From Bacteroidota bacterium (GTDB lineage Bacteria > Bacteroidota > Bacteroidia > UBA7662 > CANHCV01), in contig CANMVY010000001.1 of the NCBI GenBank assembly GCA_947501265.1, forward strand, positions 333,012-397,011: 64,000 nucleotides of DNA, written 5' to 3'. The position numbers were made by a program, and so were the translations under genes. The first letter of the stretch is position 1, and each line of letters starts with the position of its first letter. The notes beneath the pieces are model-generated. The model was not told where the DNA came from and ran no database searches. It saw nothing but the letters and a program-made list of their open reading frames with translations. Shown piece by piece: positions 1 through 8,498 of the stretch.

Positions 1-871
1 CCGGGTAATTTTTCAAACTCGTCATGAATTGATATTCATTCCCTTGAGCTTTGATCACGGCTGGTCTTTTCCATTCTTTGGCCAATTCAGCTAAACGCAA
101 AGCATCGTATTCTCCGCGGGTTTCAAAAAAATCGGTCAAATTTTCGGTGGCAATCCATGCCTCCAAGGCCAAATCGCGGAAGGCGGGTTTGGTATTTTGG
201 TACCACAAAGCATCGGCACGGGTTTGGCGCAACAACGCGATTTGTCCCATGAGCGATTCGGGGTAATCTTCCTTGGAGGAACCTTTGTTGAGGGAAAAAT
301 GTCGACCAACGGAAGGATGAAAAAGCAATTGGGTTTCTTCTCCATTTCCGGTAAAAACTGCAGCCGAAGTTCCGCGAGCAATTCCATCTTCCACAAACGT
401 TGCGGTTAATCCAATACCCATTTTTCGAAAGCGCTCGGCTTTATCGGATTGAAATCGAAACAAATCAGCCGCTTTTTGATCGGTACGAATGGCATCGTTT
501 ACGGCGAAAGCGCCGGGTCGCTCGGGCGCAAGTTGTTGGCCGCGCCCACGGGAAGCGCCTCCTGAAGGAACTTCAACGCCATAGGTGCTCCACGCATCGA
601 TGAAAGCGGGATAAACCATCGCACCGGCCACATCTTTAATAACGACACCAGCGGGAAGTTTAATTTCTTTTCCCACTTCAACAATTTTCCCATCTCGAAT
701 CAACAAGGTGGCATCCTTGATTTGAACTTTAGGCGAAACCTGAAGGGTAGCATGGGTAATGGCAAACCAGGTAGAACGATCGTCGCGCGGACCGTTGTTC
801 CAACGATTTGGTTGTGCATTTAAAATGAAAATTCCGATGGAAAACAGCGTAGAAAACCAAAATTTCTTCAT
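1..871 (-). CDS. secreted amidohydrolase-like protein, N-terminal part (runs off the left edge)
   Basis: The reading frame is open from an ATG at 871 to the window edge, giving 290 residues without a stop. It begins with a signal peptide (about residues 1-19, ending LNAQ). The next ~70 residues have the composite-domain pattern of imidazolonepropionase-like amidohydrolases (ATLLIRDGKIVEVGKEIKLP), followed by VYPAFIDAWSTYG at residues 87-98. In active family members this last motif is normally PGFID-x-H-x-H. Here the two metal-ligand histidines are replaced by Trp94 and Thr96, so the protein may be a non-metal or inactive paralogue. Bacteroidota often carry such amidohydrolases in tandem pairs, one with and one without HxH (family knowledge from memory). 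The rest of the gene, including later metal ligands, lies outside the window. A near-consensus TTTCTTTG box sits at 885-892 on the minus strand. Confidence 0.8.
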   Translation of the reverse strand, partial: MKKFWFSTLFSIGIFILNAQPNRWNNGPRDDRSTWFAITHATLQVSPKVQIKDATLLIRDGKIVEVGKEIKLPAGVVIKDVAGAMVYPAFIDAWSTYGVEVPSGGASRGRGQQLAPERPGAFAVNDAIRTDQKAADLFRFQSDKAERFRKMGIGLTATFVEDGIARGTSAAVFTGNGEETQLLFHPSVGRHFSLNKGSSKEDYPESLMGQIALLRQTRADALWYQNTKPAFRDLALEAWIATENLTDFFETRGEYDALRLAELAKEWKRPAVIKAQGNEYQFMTSLKNYP

Positions 872-933
872 GGGGGAAAATTAGCAAAGAAATCTGAAAT
901 TGTAGTCGACCTTCCAACATCAAAGCAAAAAAA

Positions 934-956
934 AGCCGCCTCGAATGGAGGCGGCT
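934..956 (-). terminator. Rho-independent terminator of the CsgG-like gene
   Basis: Perfect 9-bp stem (934-942 with 948-956), 5-nt loop, and a run of A on the plus strand at 927-934 that becomes the U tract on the minus strand. It lies about 55 nt beyond the stop codon of the minus-strand gene ending at 1010. Confidence 0.9.
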
Positions 957-1009
957 CAAAACCTGAATCTGCAGGTTTTTTTTCATGGTTAGTTAGAACC
1001 TTAAATAGG

Positions 1010-2134
1010 TTATCGGAAATTGTCTACCGCGTCAACTTTTGATTTTTGAACATTGAAACCCCAACTAACTCCAAATTGGGTGCTTGATTTGGAAGGGCGA
1101 ACCCAAGCATTTACCGGCATGTTCATTCTTCCCTTTTTGAAGGTTTTCCCTACCCCAATGATAAAACTGGGATTGAGGCGAGTTGTTCCTCGGGAATCCA
1201 AACGGTCTTCCAATTTGTATGGAGTTGGAGCTGCGAACGAGAATTTCCAGTTGCCGGTAGAATCGAAATAACCCTCGGCCACCTTGCTAAAAGAGAACGA
1301 TGGACCGAAAGCGATTTCTAATCCACTTTTTTGGCTTCTAAAACCGTTCAATAAAGAGAAAGATGGGATAAATTGGCCCTGATCGGCTCCGGTAATCATA
1401 GGAATAAACTCCAACAATCCTTGAAAATTCCCTTCATTCAAGTACTGCTTCTCAAATTGATATCCAAATTGAAACATCACTGGAATTCCTTCTAAACCTC
1501 CATCAACTTTCGGACGTTGAATGTACTCTGCTGCTTTTCCTGTAAACCCGGTAAACCCAAATCGAGGTCCGGAAGTTTTAAGGATGATGGACTCTGGGTT
1601 ATTACTTCCCCCGGGCAAGTAGGTGGGATCGATTAAACTTTTCATTTCAACGGGATCTACGGTTTTTCCGTACATGCTGTTGAAAGAAACCCGAAAAATG
1701 CGGTTCATTTCGGAAGGCAAGTACAAAAATTCCTCAACGTAGGTGCGGGTAATTTTGTCTTCATTAACGGAAATCTCACGAAGATTCACTGAAATTTTAT
1801 TGCCCAACCGTTCAACAGTACCCGTTAACATCATTTGCGCTCCTAAAATTTTTCCTTGGGCCACCAAGCACGTTTTGCTGTAGCAAGGATCTTTGGTTGT
1901 GCTCTTCTGTCGAAGGATCTCCTCAATATCGTAACGATCCATCATTTCATAGGAAACGATTTTCGAGGCCTCTGTTCTAGCAATTTGAGCTATCATACTG
2001 GAATCTAAAGCTCCCATTCCTCTTAAATCGATGGACACCAAGGCGGCTCGTTGAGCCATTGCCACTTGAGTGGTTCCGAGTAAGACCATTCCCCAAATGG
2101 CCATACCTTTTGTTAGTGATTGAATTGTTTTCAT
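1010..2134 (-). CDS. CsgG/curli-assembly-like outer membrane protein with C-terminal barrel-like region
   Basis: 374 residues. A cleavable signal peptide (residues 1-28, ending VAMAQ, no lipobox) leads into a CsgG-like domain (about 29-150). It shows the ALVSIDLRGMGALDSSMIAQIARTE-type start, a YDIEEIL helix, and the Cys-containing segment DPCYSKTCLVAQGKILGAQ. This part resembles the periplasmic FlgT/CsgG fold, in which small envelope proteins sense or build assemblies. Residues ~180-374 alternate hydrophobic and aromatic residues (QFGYQFEKQYL, IIGVGKTFKKGRMNMPVNAWVR), as in an outer membrane barrel. The gene is monocistronic, with a terminator at 934-956 and a near-consensus CACCTTTG box at 2155-2162 on the minus strand. 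The substrate is unknown. Being a CsgG relative is likely; actual curli secretion is not implied because no csgA/B/F genes are present. Confidence 0.72.
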   Translation of the reverse strand: MKTIQSLTKGMAIWGMVLLGTTQVAMAQRAALVSIDLRGMGALDSSMIAQIARTEASKIVSYEMMDRYDIEEILRQKSTTKDPCYSKTCLVAQGKILGAQMMLTGTVERLGNKISVNLREISVNEDKITRTYVEEFLYLPSEMNRIFRVSFNSMYGKTVDPVEMKSLIDPTYLPGGSNNPESIILKTSGPRFGFTGFTGKAAEYIQRPKVDGGLEGIPVMFQFGYQFEKQYLNEGNFQGLLEFIPMITGADQGQFIPSFSLLNGFRSQKSGLEIAFGPSFSFSKVAEGYFDSTGNWKFSFAAPTPYKLEDRLDSRGTTRLNPSFIIGVGKTFKKGRMNMPVNAWVRPSKSSTQFGVSWGFNVQKSKVDAVDNFR

Positions 2135-2351
2135 GATTTAAAAATTTATATTGCAAAGGTGGATCAGTCTTCTGTAGTAAAAAAACGGACTTGTCTGGGA
2201 GGAAGAGCAATACTTCGGAAAAAAAGAAAAAACAGGGATGATTCCCCCTTTCTTCAGTGAAATTCAATTATTCATGATCCATTTCGTCTTCCCATTTTGC
2301 GAATACCGCCAGAAATAAAATTGCAAATTGCAAAAAATGCAAAAAATAAGT

Positions 2352-2359
2352 TAGATTTG
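2352..2359 (+). promoter_or_regulatory. -7 box TAGATTTG of the HTH-like regulator gene
   Basis: TANNTTTG match with TTG at 2328-2330 (21-nt spacer). The ATG at 2363 follows only 3 nt after the box, so the transcript may begin at or next to the start codon. This is why I place the start at 2363 rather than at the in-frame TTG at 2297, which lies upstream of the box. Confidence 0.5.
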
Positions 2360-2362
2360 GTC

Positions 2363-3346
2363 ATGGATGTTCGATTTGCCAAACAATTTCAGTTTGTAGA
2401 AAAACTAAAGTTAGCTACCCCCACCAATCAGAAATTGGTGGATGTTTTATCTGATTTATTGGAAGTTAGCAACGACAGTGCTTACCGACGCCTTCGTTGT
2501 GAAACCGCTATTTCCATGGATGAGTACGTGAAAATTTGCGAACACTTCCGCATCCCGCTTGACATTTCAGGGCCAGAAACTACTTCCCAAGCTGTATTCC
2601 ACTTCACCTTGCTCTCGGAAGAAGAGAACAATACGGAGGAATACCTCAAAAATGTATTGGGTGCGCTTCAAGCAATTCATCAAAGCAAAGGGAAAATATT
2701 TTACGCTACCGAAGACATCCCCCTGTTCTACTATTTCATGTTTCCTGAATTAACCGAGTTCAAACTTTTCTTTTGGAAAAAATCCATTTTGGATGATGCT
2801 CGATTTCAAGAGAAAAACTTCATGCCCGGTTTGGTCAAAAAAGAATTGGTTGAAACCTGCCGAAAGATCTTTGAGATTTATTGCCAAATCAATTGCATAG
2901 AAGTTTACCCAGAAGACACCTTTACTTCTACTTTGAGGCAAATTGAATACTATTGGGAAAGCGATATGTTAGAATCACAATTTGGGGTTCAATTGTGCGA
3001 TCAATTGCTAGAAACCGTACAATTTCTAAAATCTTGTGCCGGCAAAAACTCGAAATCTGCCGACCAACAACCCAATTTAGAAATGTATTTGAGTGATTTG
3101 ATGATCAATACCAATACCATTTTGGTCGACATGCACACCACGCAGATGGTTTTTAAAAGCGTGAATACGTTCAATTCCATCAGCACCTCCCACCGAAAAT
3201 TTTACGAAGAAACAAAACGATGGATGGATGGTTTAATTCGCAAGTCAACCATGATCAGTGGGGTATCTGAGCGGCATCGAAACAAGTTGTTCAAACGGGC
3301 GACCGATCAAATTATGGCATTAAAAGAAAAAATGAACAAGGGATGA
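2363..3346 (+). CDS. HTH-like regulatory protein, Bacteroidota-specific, function unknown
   Basis: 327 residues from the ATG at 2363. An upstream in-frame TTG (2297) would add 22 residues, but a TANNTTTG box overlaps that extension. Residues ~18-70 (QKLVDVLSDLLEVSNDSAYR, then RRLRCETAISMDEYVKICE) look like an XRE-type helix-turn-helix in which the recognition-helix role would be played by the DSAYRRLRCE segment. The remaining 250 residues are helical, rich in aromatic and acidic residues, without a family I can name. No signal peptide or membrane segment is present. It starts a tight unit: its stop overlaps the next gene in ATGA. A cytoplasmic regulator with a C-terminal sensor region is an inference. 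Confidence 0.6.
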   Translation: MDVRFAKQFQFVEKLKLATPTNQKLVDVLSDLLEVSNDSAYRRLRCETAISMDEYVKICEHFRIPLDISGPETTSQAVFHFTLLSEEENNTEEYLKNVLGALQAIHQSKGKIFYATEDIPLFYYFMFPELTEFKLFFWKKSILDDARFQEKNFMPGLVKKELVETCRKIFEIYCQINCIEVYPEDTFTSTLRQIEYYWESDMLESQFGVQLCDQLLETVQFLKSCAGKNSKSADQQPNLEMYLSDLMINTNTILVDMHTTQMVFKSVNTFNSISTSHRKFYEETKRWMDGLIRKSTMISGVSERHRNKLFKRATDQIMALKEKMNKG

Positions 3347-3834
3347 TGCAAAGCATGGAATATTGGATTGAGAAACTGGATTTACTTCCGCATCCAGAAG
3401 GCGGGTATTACCGAGAAATGTATCGATCTGAAGGTGGAATACCCGCTGAAGATTTGGGCCTTACCACCGGTGGTATTCGTTCCTTCGCCACTTCCATTTA
3501 TTTTTTACTCGAACACGGAAACCCATCCAAATTCCACCGCATCGCTTTCGATGAGTTATGGTTTTTTCACGCAGGTTCGCCCATCACCGTTCACTCCCTT
3601 CACCAAGAAAACGGACATCAAACCCTGGTTTTGGGTGGGAATCATGCCTATCAAGGTTGGGTAGAAGCTAATACCGTTTTCGGCTCCGAAGTGGAAGAGC
3701 CGGGAGGCTGGGCCTTGGTAAGCTGCGTAGTAGCGCCGGGCTTCGACTTTAAAGACTTTGAAATCCTTGAACAAACCGATTTATTGGAAGCCTTTCCCGA
3801 ACATGCTTCCATCATCAAAAAATTAAATCCTTAA
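3343..3834 (+). CDS. cupin superfamily protein (DUF985/cupin_5)
   Basis: 163 residues, full length for the DUF985 family. The diagnostic N-terminus is present (LDLLPHPEGGYYREMYRS), as are the cupin motifs FHRIAFDELWFFHAGSPI and VEEPGGWALVSCVVAPGFDFKDFEI. The family adopts an RmlC-like jelly roll, and most members have no established reaction. Histidines and glutamates in FHRIAFDELW are in the right place for a metal site. The start ATG overlaps the preceding stop (ATGA), so translation is probably coupled to the upstream regulator gene. Confidence 0.88.
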   Translation: MMQSMEYWIEKLDLLPHPEGGYYREMYRSEGGIPAEDLGLTTGGIRSFATSIYFLLEHGNPSKFHRIAFDELWFFHAGSPITVHSLHQENGHQTLVLGGNHAYQGWVEANTVFGSEVEEPGGWALVSCVVAPGFDFKDFEILEQTDLLEAFPEHASIIKKLNP

Positions 3835-3836
3835 CT

Positions 3837-4241
3837 ATGGCAACCTCTACCATTTTTTACCCCGGACAATTGCGAACCGTGATGACCCATCTCCAAAGTG
3901 GAAATGAAGTCATTACCGATGCTCCAACCGACAACCACGGAAAAGGAGAAGCGTTTTCTCCGACCGATTTGTTGGCGACGGGATTGGGTTCTTGCATGCT
4001 TACCGTTATGGGCATCAAAGCAGATTCCTTAGGCATTTCCATGGATGGCACTCAACTCACGGTGACCAAACACATGGGCACGGCTCCTCGAAGAATTGTT
4101 CAAATTGATGTAGCTGTGGAATTACCGGCTTCTATTGCGGAGGAGCATCGCTCCATTCTTGAACTCATCGGAACAACGTGTCCGGTGGCAAAAAGCCTTC
4201 ATCCCGAATTGATTCAAAACATCACTTTTCAATACCAATGA
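3837..4241 (+). CDS. OsmC family protein (organic hydroperoxide detoxification type)
   Basis: 134 residues. It has the two redox cysteines of OsmC/Ohr proteins: Cys53 in DLLATGLGSCMLTVMG and Cys115 in IGTTCPVAKSL. These proteins reduce organic hydroperoxides using a Cys pair. The sequence fits the YhfA-like OsmC branch better than Ohr, but the branch cannot be fixed by eye. It lies 2 nt after the cupin stop and 1 nt before the next start, so it is part of the same unit. A stress role for the whole unit is an inference. Confidence 0.88.
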   Translation: MATSTIFYPGQLRTVMTHLQSGNEVITDAPTDNHGKGEAFSPTDLLATGLGSCMLTVMGIKADSLGISMDGTQLTVTKHMGTAPRRIVQIDVAVELPASIAEEHRSILELIGTTCPVAKSLHPELIQNITFQYQ

Positions 4242-4242
4242 T

Positions 4243-4431
4243 ATGAAACTGAAGGAATATCAAAAAATTTTATTGGGAATTCTAACCATTTTTGGAAGTT
4301 TAGGATTACTCTCGTATCTCTATTTATTGACCGATAGCATTCTCTTGGTTTGTGCTGGGGTAGCTGTTTTAGGTGTTTTGTTTTACAACATCGTAAAAGG
4401 CGATGGAAGTCACCGAAGAGCTGGAAAATAA
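4243..4431 (+). CDS. small membrane protein, 62 aa
   Basis: 62 residues with a short basic N-terminus (MKLKEYQK) and two closely spaced hydrophobic segments (about 9-29 and 33-50), ending in a basic tail (KGDGSHRRAGK). This fits a two-helix inner membrane hairpin. It begins 1 nt after the OsmC stop. I recognise no family. Placement inside a compact unit and a clean start support it being real. Confidence 0.65.
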   Translation: MKLKEYQKILLGILTIFGSLGLLSYLYLLTDSILLVCAGVAVLGVLFYNIVKGDGSHRRAGK

Positions 4432-4434
4432 ATG

Positions 4435-4442
4435 TATCTTTG
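4435..4442 (+). promoter_or_regulatory. -7 box TATCTTTG of odhB
   Basis: Exact TANNTTTG match 19 nt before the odhB ATG and just after the preceding stop codon. No good TTG (-33) element is visible. Confidence 0.6.
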
Positions 4443-4461
4443 CACAAATTTGTAAAAAGTC

Positions 4462-5667
4462 ATGGCACTTGAAATGAAAATTCCCGCCTTGGGAGAGTCA
4501 ATTTCCGAGGTACGCATCGCTACTTGGTTGAAGAAAGACGGTGAATTTGTAAACATGGACGACGCGTTGTGCGAAGTGGAAACCGACAAGGCGACCATGG
4601 AGCTCAATGCCGAAAAATCGGGCATTTTGCACATTGTTGCTGAAGAAGGCGCCGACCTTAACATTGGCGATTTGTTTTGCACCATTGAAGAAGGCACCGC
4701 TCCCGCAGCTTCGGCTGCTCCAGCGCCGGTAGCTGAAAAAGCTCCAGAAGCCGTTGTTGCGGCTCCTGCTGCCGCTTCCGACAGTTACGCCAAAGGTTCG
4801 CCCTCCCCCGCAGCCTCCAAAATTCTAGCTGAAAAAGGAATGGATGCTTCCGCCGTTTCCGGCTCCGGACGCGATGGCCGCATCACCAAAGAAGATGCCA
4901 TGAAGGCCCAACCGGCCCCCGCAGCGGCCGCTCCAAAAGCAGAAGCAGCACCTGCCGCTTCTGGCGAGCGCACCACCCGCGACGAGAAGATGAGCAAATT
5001 GCGTCAAACCATTGCCAAGCGATTGGTAGCCGTGAAAAACGAAACGGCCATGCTCACCACCTTTAACGAGGTAGACATGAAGCCTTTGATGGATTTGCGC
5101 TCTAAATACAAAGATGCATTCAAAGAAAAGCACCAAATTGGATTGGGATTCATGAGCTTTTTCACCAAAGCCGTTTGCATGGCCTTGCAGGAATTCCCAG
5201 CCGTGAATGCTCAGATCAATGGAGATGAAGTTCGGTACCACAGCTATTGCGATGTAAGCATTGCGGTAAGTACGGAAAAAGGATTGATGGTTCCCGTCAT
5301 CCGCAATGCCGAAGATCTTTCCTTGGATGGAATCGAAAAAGAAATCAAGCGTTTGGCGCTTCGCGCCCGCGACGGAAAATTGAGTATGGACGAAATGAGC
5401 GGTGGAACGTTCTCCATCACCAACGGAGGAGTTTTCGGTTCCATGTTGTCTACGCCCATCATCAACCCTCCTCAAAGTGCTATTTTGGGCATGCACAACA
5501 TCGTTGACCGCCCGGTGGCCATCAACGGAAACGTTGAAATTCGCCCCATCATGTACGTGGCCTTGAGTTACGATCACCGCATCATCGACGGAAAAGAAAG
5601 CGTGAGCTTCTTGGTACGCGTGAAGGAGCTTTTGGAAGATCCCGCACGCATGCTGTTGATGGTATAA
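4462..5667 (+). CDS. odhB: dihydrolipoamide succinyltransferase, E2 of the 2-oxoglutarate dehydrogenase complex
   Basis: 401 residues, the usual length for SucB/OdhB. The lipoyl domain spans residues 1-78 with the lipoylated Lys43 in [10 protein letters not shown]. An Ala/Pro-rich hinge follows (80-107). The E3-binding domain is at ~112-148 ([28 protein letters not shown]), then a second linker. The catalytic domain runs from ~172, with His372 and Asp376 in SYDHRIIDG near the C-terminus. It transfers succinyl groups from lipoate to CoA in the TCA cycle. The E1 gene, normally just upstream, is not next to it here. The gene has its own promoter and a strong terminator. Confidence 0.95.
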   Translation: MALEMKIPALGESISEVRIATWLKKDGEFVNMDDALCEVETDKATMELNAEKSGILHIVAEEGADLNIGDLFCTIEEGTAPAASAAPAPVAEKAPEAVVAAPAAASDSYAKGSPSPAASKILAEKGMDASAVSGSGRDGRITKEDAMKAQPAPAAAAPKAEAAPAASGERTTRDEKMSKLRQTIAKRLVAVKNETAMLTTFNEVDMKPLMDLRSKYKDAFKEKHQIGLGFMSFFTKAVCMALQEFPAVNAQINGDEVRYHSYCDVSIAVSTEKGLMVPVIRNAEDLSLDGIEKEIKRLALRARDGKLSMDEMSGGTFSITNGGVFGSMLSTPIINPPQSAILGMHNIVDRPVAINGNVEIRPIMYVALSYDHRIIDGKESVSFLVRVKELLEDPARMLLMV

Positions 5668-5690
5668 CGATTCAGATCAAAACCTAACAA

Positions 5691-5718
5691 AAAAGCCCCG
5701 ACGAATGTCGGGGCTTTT
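5691..5718 (+). terminator. Rho-independent terminator of odhB
   Basis: 12-bp perfect stem (5691-5702 with 5707-5718) around a GAAT loop, ending in a T run (5715-5720), 24 nt after the odhB stop. The A/T outer arms make it usable in both directions. Confidence 0.92.
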
Positions 5719-5724
5719 TTGTTG

Positions 5725-5760
5725 TCTGTTGGGTTCAACCTACGTGTTGAACCCAACAGA
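5725..5760. repeat. palindromic element, copy 1 of the CTRCGT-loop family
   Basis: Two perfect 15-nt inverted arms (5725-5739 and 5746-5760) around the 6-nt loop CTACGT. It lies 6 nt past the odhB terminator and has no T tract, so it is not a second terminator. The central 20 nt (TTCAACCTACGTGTTGAA with flanks) match the centre of the long hairpin at 45730-45782 apart from A/T and A/G swaps that keep the pairing. Confidence 0.8.
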
Positions 5761-5884
5761 GGTTAAACCCACCCATCAATAGGGCTCCGACCACCATTCA
5801 TTCAAAACCTTTTCCCAAATTCCACTTTTCCTCCTTTCCTTTGAGAACCATTTCCCCCCAACCATCGTTCCTCAAAAAAACACC

Positions 5885-6628
5885 ATGACCATCTACCCCA
5901 TTTCAGGAATGACCTGCATGACTTGCGTGAACGACATCTACAATGCGTTGGCACCAAAACTGGGGAAGGATAACGTTCAAGTCTCCCTCATGCCTCCCGT
6001 GCTGGGAATTATCCATGACCAAGTTTCCCATGAACAACTGAATCAATGGATTCCTTCCAAATTCAAAATCCACCCACCATTAGGTTCCGGTGAAATCAGC
6101 AACACCTCTAAAAGTTTTGAAACCGAAGAAAAACCTTCCACCTCTTTTTGGCCGCTCATCCTCATTACCCTATTCCTTCTGGTTTTCACCGCACTCCTTC
6201 CCTGGCTTCGATGGGGAAAAAGTGGAATGGAAGTGATGGGGTACTTCATGGGCGGATTTTTCATCGTTTTCTCCTTTTTTAAATTTCTAAATTTACCTGG
6301 GTTCGTTCGCAGCTTCGCTATGTACGACCCCTTAGCCCGCTCCATTCCCGGTTGGGCGTGGATCTATCCGTTCTTGGAGCTGGGCCTCGGCATGACCTAC
6401 TTATTCGATTTCTTCCCCCATCACGTTTCCGGTTTGGCCTGGTTACCCCACGCCCTTACGTTGCTCATCATGGGTACCGGCTTGATTGGCGTGGTGCAAT
6501 CGGTGATGAACAAAAAGAAAATCGTTTGTGCCTGCTTGGGTACCGTATTCAATCTTCCCATGACCAAAGTCACCATCATCGAGGATTCCATCATGGTTGC
6601 AATGGCAGCATTCATGCTTTGGTTGTAA
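5885..6628 (+). CDS. HMA-like domain fused to a MauE/DoxX-type membrane protein
   Basis: 247 residues. Residues 1-60 resemble a heavy-metal-associated domain, with the CxxC motif in SGMTCMTCVNDI (Cys12 and Cys15). A polar linker (~62-84) is followed by four hydrophobic segments (~87-106, ~114-135, ~155-177, ~185-206) and a Cys pair in KKIVCACLGTVFNLP before a last helix. The layout matches Bacteroidota MauE-like proteins carrying an N-terminal HMA domain, thought to handle metals or thiol redox in the inner membrane. Family assignment is by motif; the metal is unknown. A Fur-family gene follows within 100 bp in the same direction. Confidence 0.75.
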   Translation: MTIYPISGMTCMTCVNDIYNALAPKLGKDNVQVSLMPPVLGIIHDQVSHEQLNQWIPSKFKIHPPLGSGEISNTSKSFETEEKPSTSFWPLILITLFLLVFTALLPWLRWGKSGMEVMGYFMGGFFIVFSFFKFLNLPGFVRSFAMYDPLARSIPGWAWIYPFLELGLGMTYLFDFFPHHVSGLAWLPHALTLLIMGTGLIGVVQSVMNKKKIVCACLGTVFNLPMTKVTIIEDSIMVAMAAFMLWL

Positions 6629-6692
6629 TGTCACTTTCCACATTCGTTGAAAAGTCAATGATATCCTGCCCTTGGTGGTGGGATTTTTTTTG

Positions 6693-6700
6693 TACTTTTG
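6693..6700 (+). promoter_or_regulatory. promoter of the Fur-family gene (TTG-N18-TACTTTTG)
   Basis: TACTTTTG is an exact TANNTTTG box, with TTG at 6672-6674 18 nt upstream, so both Bacteroidota elements are present. The box ends at a possible in-frame TTG start (6698), which therefore cannot be the start codon. The ATG at 6719 is chosen. Confidence 0.75.
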
Positions 6701-6718
6701 ACGTTCAATTCCAGATGC

Positions 6719-7225
6719 ATGTCTGAATCGGTAAAAGATACCGTTAAAAAGATTTTCACCCAATATTTAGAGGAAAACGGGCACCGAAAAACTCCCGAAC
6801 GCTTTGCTATACTCGATGAAATTTATTCGTTGAAGGAACATTTCGATGTAGAAGGCTTGTACGAGAAAATGAAGGCCCGAAATTATCGGGTTTCCCGAGC
6901 TACTGTTTACAACACTTTGGATTTGTTGCTTGCTTGTGATTTGCTTACCAAACATCAATTTGGTAAAAATATGGCGCAGTTCGAAGGATCCTATGGTTTT
7001 AAGCAACACGACCACTTGATTTGTTTGGATTGTAGTCGGGTAACCGAATTTTGCGACCCTCGCATCCAAGAAACCAGAAACGATATGGGCGAACTCTTTG
7101 GAATGGAAGTGAAACACCATAGCTTAAACCTATACGCCAGTTGCCAAGCATTTCAGAATTCGGGCATTTGCGATCATTACGATAAAAATAAATCAAACCA
7201 GGGAATTGAACCCCTGAACTCATAA
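6719..7225 (+). CDS. Fur family transcriptional regulator
   Basis: 168 residues from the ATG at 6719. An N-terminal winged helix (residues ~10-85, including [15 protein letters not shown] and [13 protein letters not shown]) is followed by the metal/dimer domain with [16 protein letters not shown] (His97, His99, Cys102, Cys105) and later [10 protein letters not shown]. These residues fit the regulatory and structural metal sites of Fur/PerR/Zur proteins. The C-terminal CxxC of typical Fur is changed (Cys142 and Cys151 are 8 residues apart), so the subtype is open. It lies 4 nt upstream of purA, an arrangement I recall as common in Flavobacteriia, and downstream of a putative metal-handling membrane gene. 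Confidence 0.9.
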   Translation: MSESVKDTVKKIFTQYLEENGHRKTPERFAILDEIYSLKEHFDVEGLYEKMKARNYRVSRATVYNTLDLLLACDLLTKHQFGKNMAQFEGSYGFKQHDHLICLDCSRVTEFCDPRIQETRNDMGELFGMEVKHHSLNLYASCQAFQNSGICDHYDKNKSNQGIEPLNS

Positions 7226-7229
7226 TTTC

Positions 7230-8492
7230 ATGAAAAAAGTAGACGTACTTCTCGGGTTGCAATGGGGCGACGAAGGAAAAGGAAAAATTGTTGACGTTAT
7301 TACGCCCAATTACAAAATTGTTTCTCGCTTTCAGGGAGGGCCCAATGCCGGACACACCCTGGAATTCAATCAACAAAAATACGTTTTACACACCATTCCA
7401 AGCGGAATTTTCAGGGATAACACCTTAAACATTATCGGGAATGGCGTGGTGATCGATCCCATCATTCTTCAAAAAGAAATCAACCAACTGGAAGCCTCCG
7501 GTGTAGATGTTCGCTCCAAACTTCGCATCTCCCGCAGCGCTCATTTGATTTTACCTACCCACCGTTTGCTGGATGCTGCTTCAGAACATGCAAAAGGGAA
7601 AGATAAAATTGGCTCTACGCTGAAAGGCATTGGCCCAACTTACATGGACAAAACGGGGCGCAATGGATTGCGTTTTGGAGATTTGTTTCAACCCGATGCG
7701 CAGGAGCGCTACGATCGATTGAAGCAAAAACACCACGATTTTTTGCAGGCGTTCAACGAAATTCCAAGCATCGAATTGAACGAAAACGCCTGGTGGGATG
7801 CCGTTCATTTTTTGAAGCAATTCCCCGTGGTCGACTCCTCCTTGGAAATCGACACCGCACTGAAAAACAACGAGTCGGTTTTGGCTGAAGGAGCTCAAGG
7901 CACCATGCTAGACATCGACTTTGGGACCTACCCTTTTGTAACCTCTTCCAATACCGTTACCGCAGGTGCTTGCACCGGTTTGGGTGTTGCTCCCAATCGG
8001 ATTGGGGAAGTCATGGGCATTTTCAAAGCTTATTGCACCCGAGTGGGCAGCGGTCCATTCCCTACCGAATTGAACGACGAGGTAGGCGAGGCCATGCGAA
8101 AAGAAGGTCGTGAATTTGGATCAACCACCGGCCGAGCACGCCGTTGTGGTTGGCTAGATCTTCCAGCTCTCAAGTATGCCATTCGCATCAACGGAGTGAC
8201 CCAACTCATCATGATGAAGGCCGATGTTTTGAGCATTTTTGAGGACATCTTGGTTTGTACCGGATACCAAGTTGGGGAATTAACCACCAACGAAATCCCA
8301 TTGTATTTGGAGGATGCAAAACCCGTTTACACCAAACTATCCGGTTGGAAAAGCGACCTCACCACCATCCGAAAAGAGTCGGATTTCCCTAAAGAACTCA
8401 CCGATTACATTCGTTTTATAGAAGCAGAAACGGGGGTTCCCATTTCCATCGTTTCTGTAGGACCCGATCGGGAACAAACCATCCTTCGATAA
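7230..8492 (+). CDS. purA: adenylosuccinate synthetase
   Basis: 420 residues, full length. The GTP-binding signature LGLQWGDEGKGKI sits at residues 8-20, with Asp13 and the catalytic His41 in GGPNAGHT. Further family motifs are IGSTLKGIGPTYMDK, EGAQGTMLDIDFGTYPF and GRARRCGWLD. It joins IMP and aspartate with GTP in the first committed step of AMP synthesis. The start lies 4 nt after the fur stop, so the two are likely co-transcribed. Confidence 0.97.
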   Translation: MKKVDVLLGLQWGDEGKGKIVDVITPNYKIVSRFQGGPNAGHTLEFNQQKYVLHTIPSGIFRDNTLNIIGNGVVIDPIILQKEINQLEASGVDVRSKLRISRSAHLILPTHRLLDAASEHAKGKDKIGSTLKGIGPTYMDKTGRNGLRFGDLFQPDAQERYDRLKQKHHDFLQAFNEIPSIELNENAWWDAVHFLKQFPVVDSSLEIDTALKNNESVLAEGAQGTMLDIDFGTYPFVTSSNTVTAGACTGLGVAPNRIGEVMGIFKAYCTRVGSGPFPTELNDEVGEAMRKEGREFGSTTGRARRCGWLDLPALKYAIRINGVTQLIMMKADVLSIFEDILVCTGYQVGELTTNEIPLYLEDAKPVYTKLSGWKSDLTTIRKESDFPKELTDYIRFIEAETGVPISIVSVGPDREQTILR

Positions 8493-8498
8493 TTGCCC

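Noticed and set aside
2297..2362. Upstream TTG start for the HTH-like protein
   Set aside because: A promoter box with a matching TTG element lies inside this extension, so the shorter ATG form is preferred, though not proven.
4825..5577. 250-residue minus-strand frame inside odhB
   Set aside because: It is the antisense image of a fully recognisable lipoyl transferase and carries no family motif.
5725..5760. Palindrome read as a second odhB terminator
   Set aside because: No T tract follows on either strand, and a complete terminator already precedes it.
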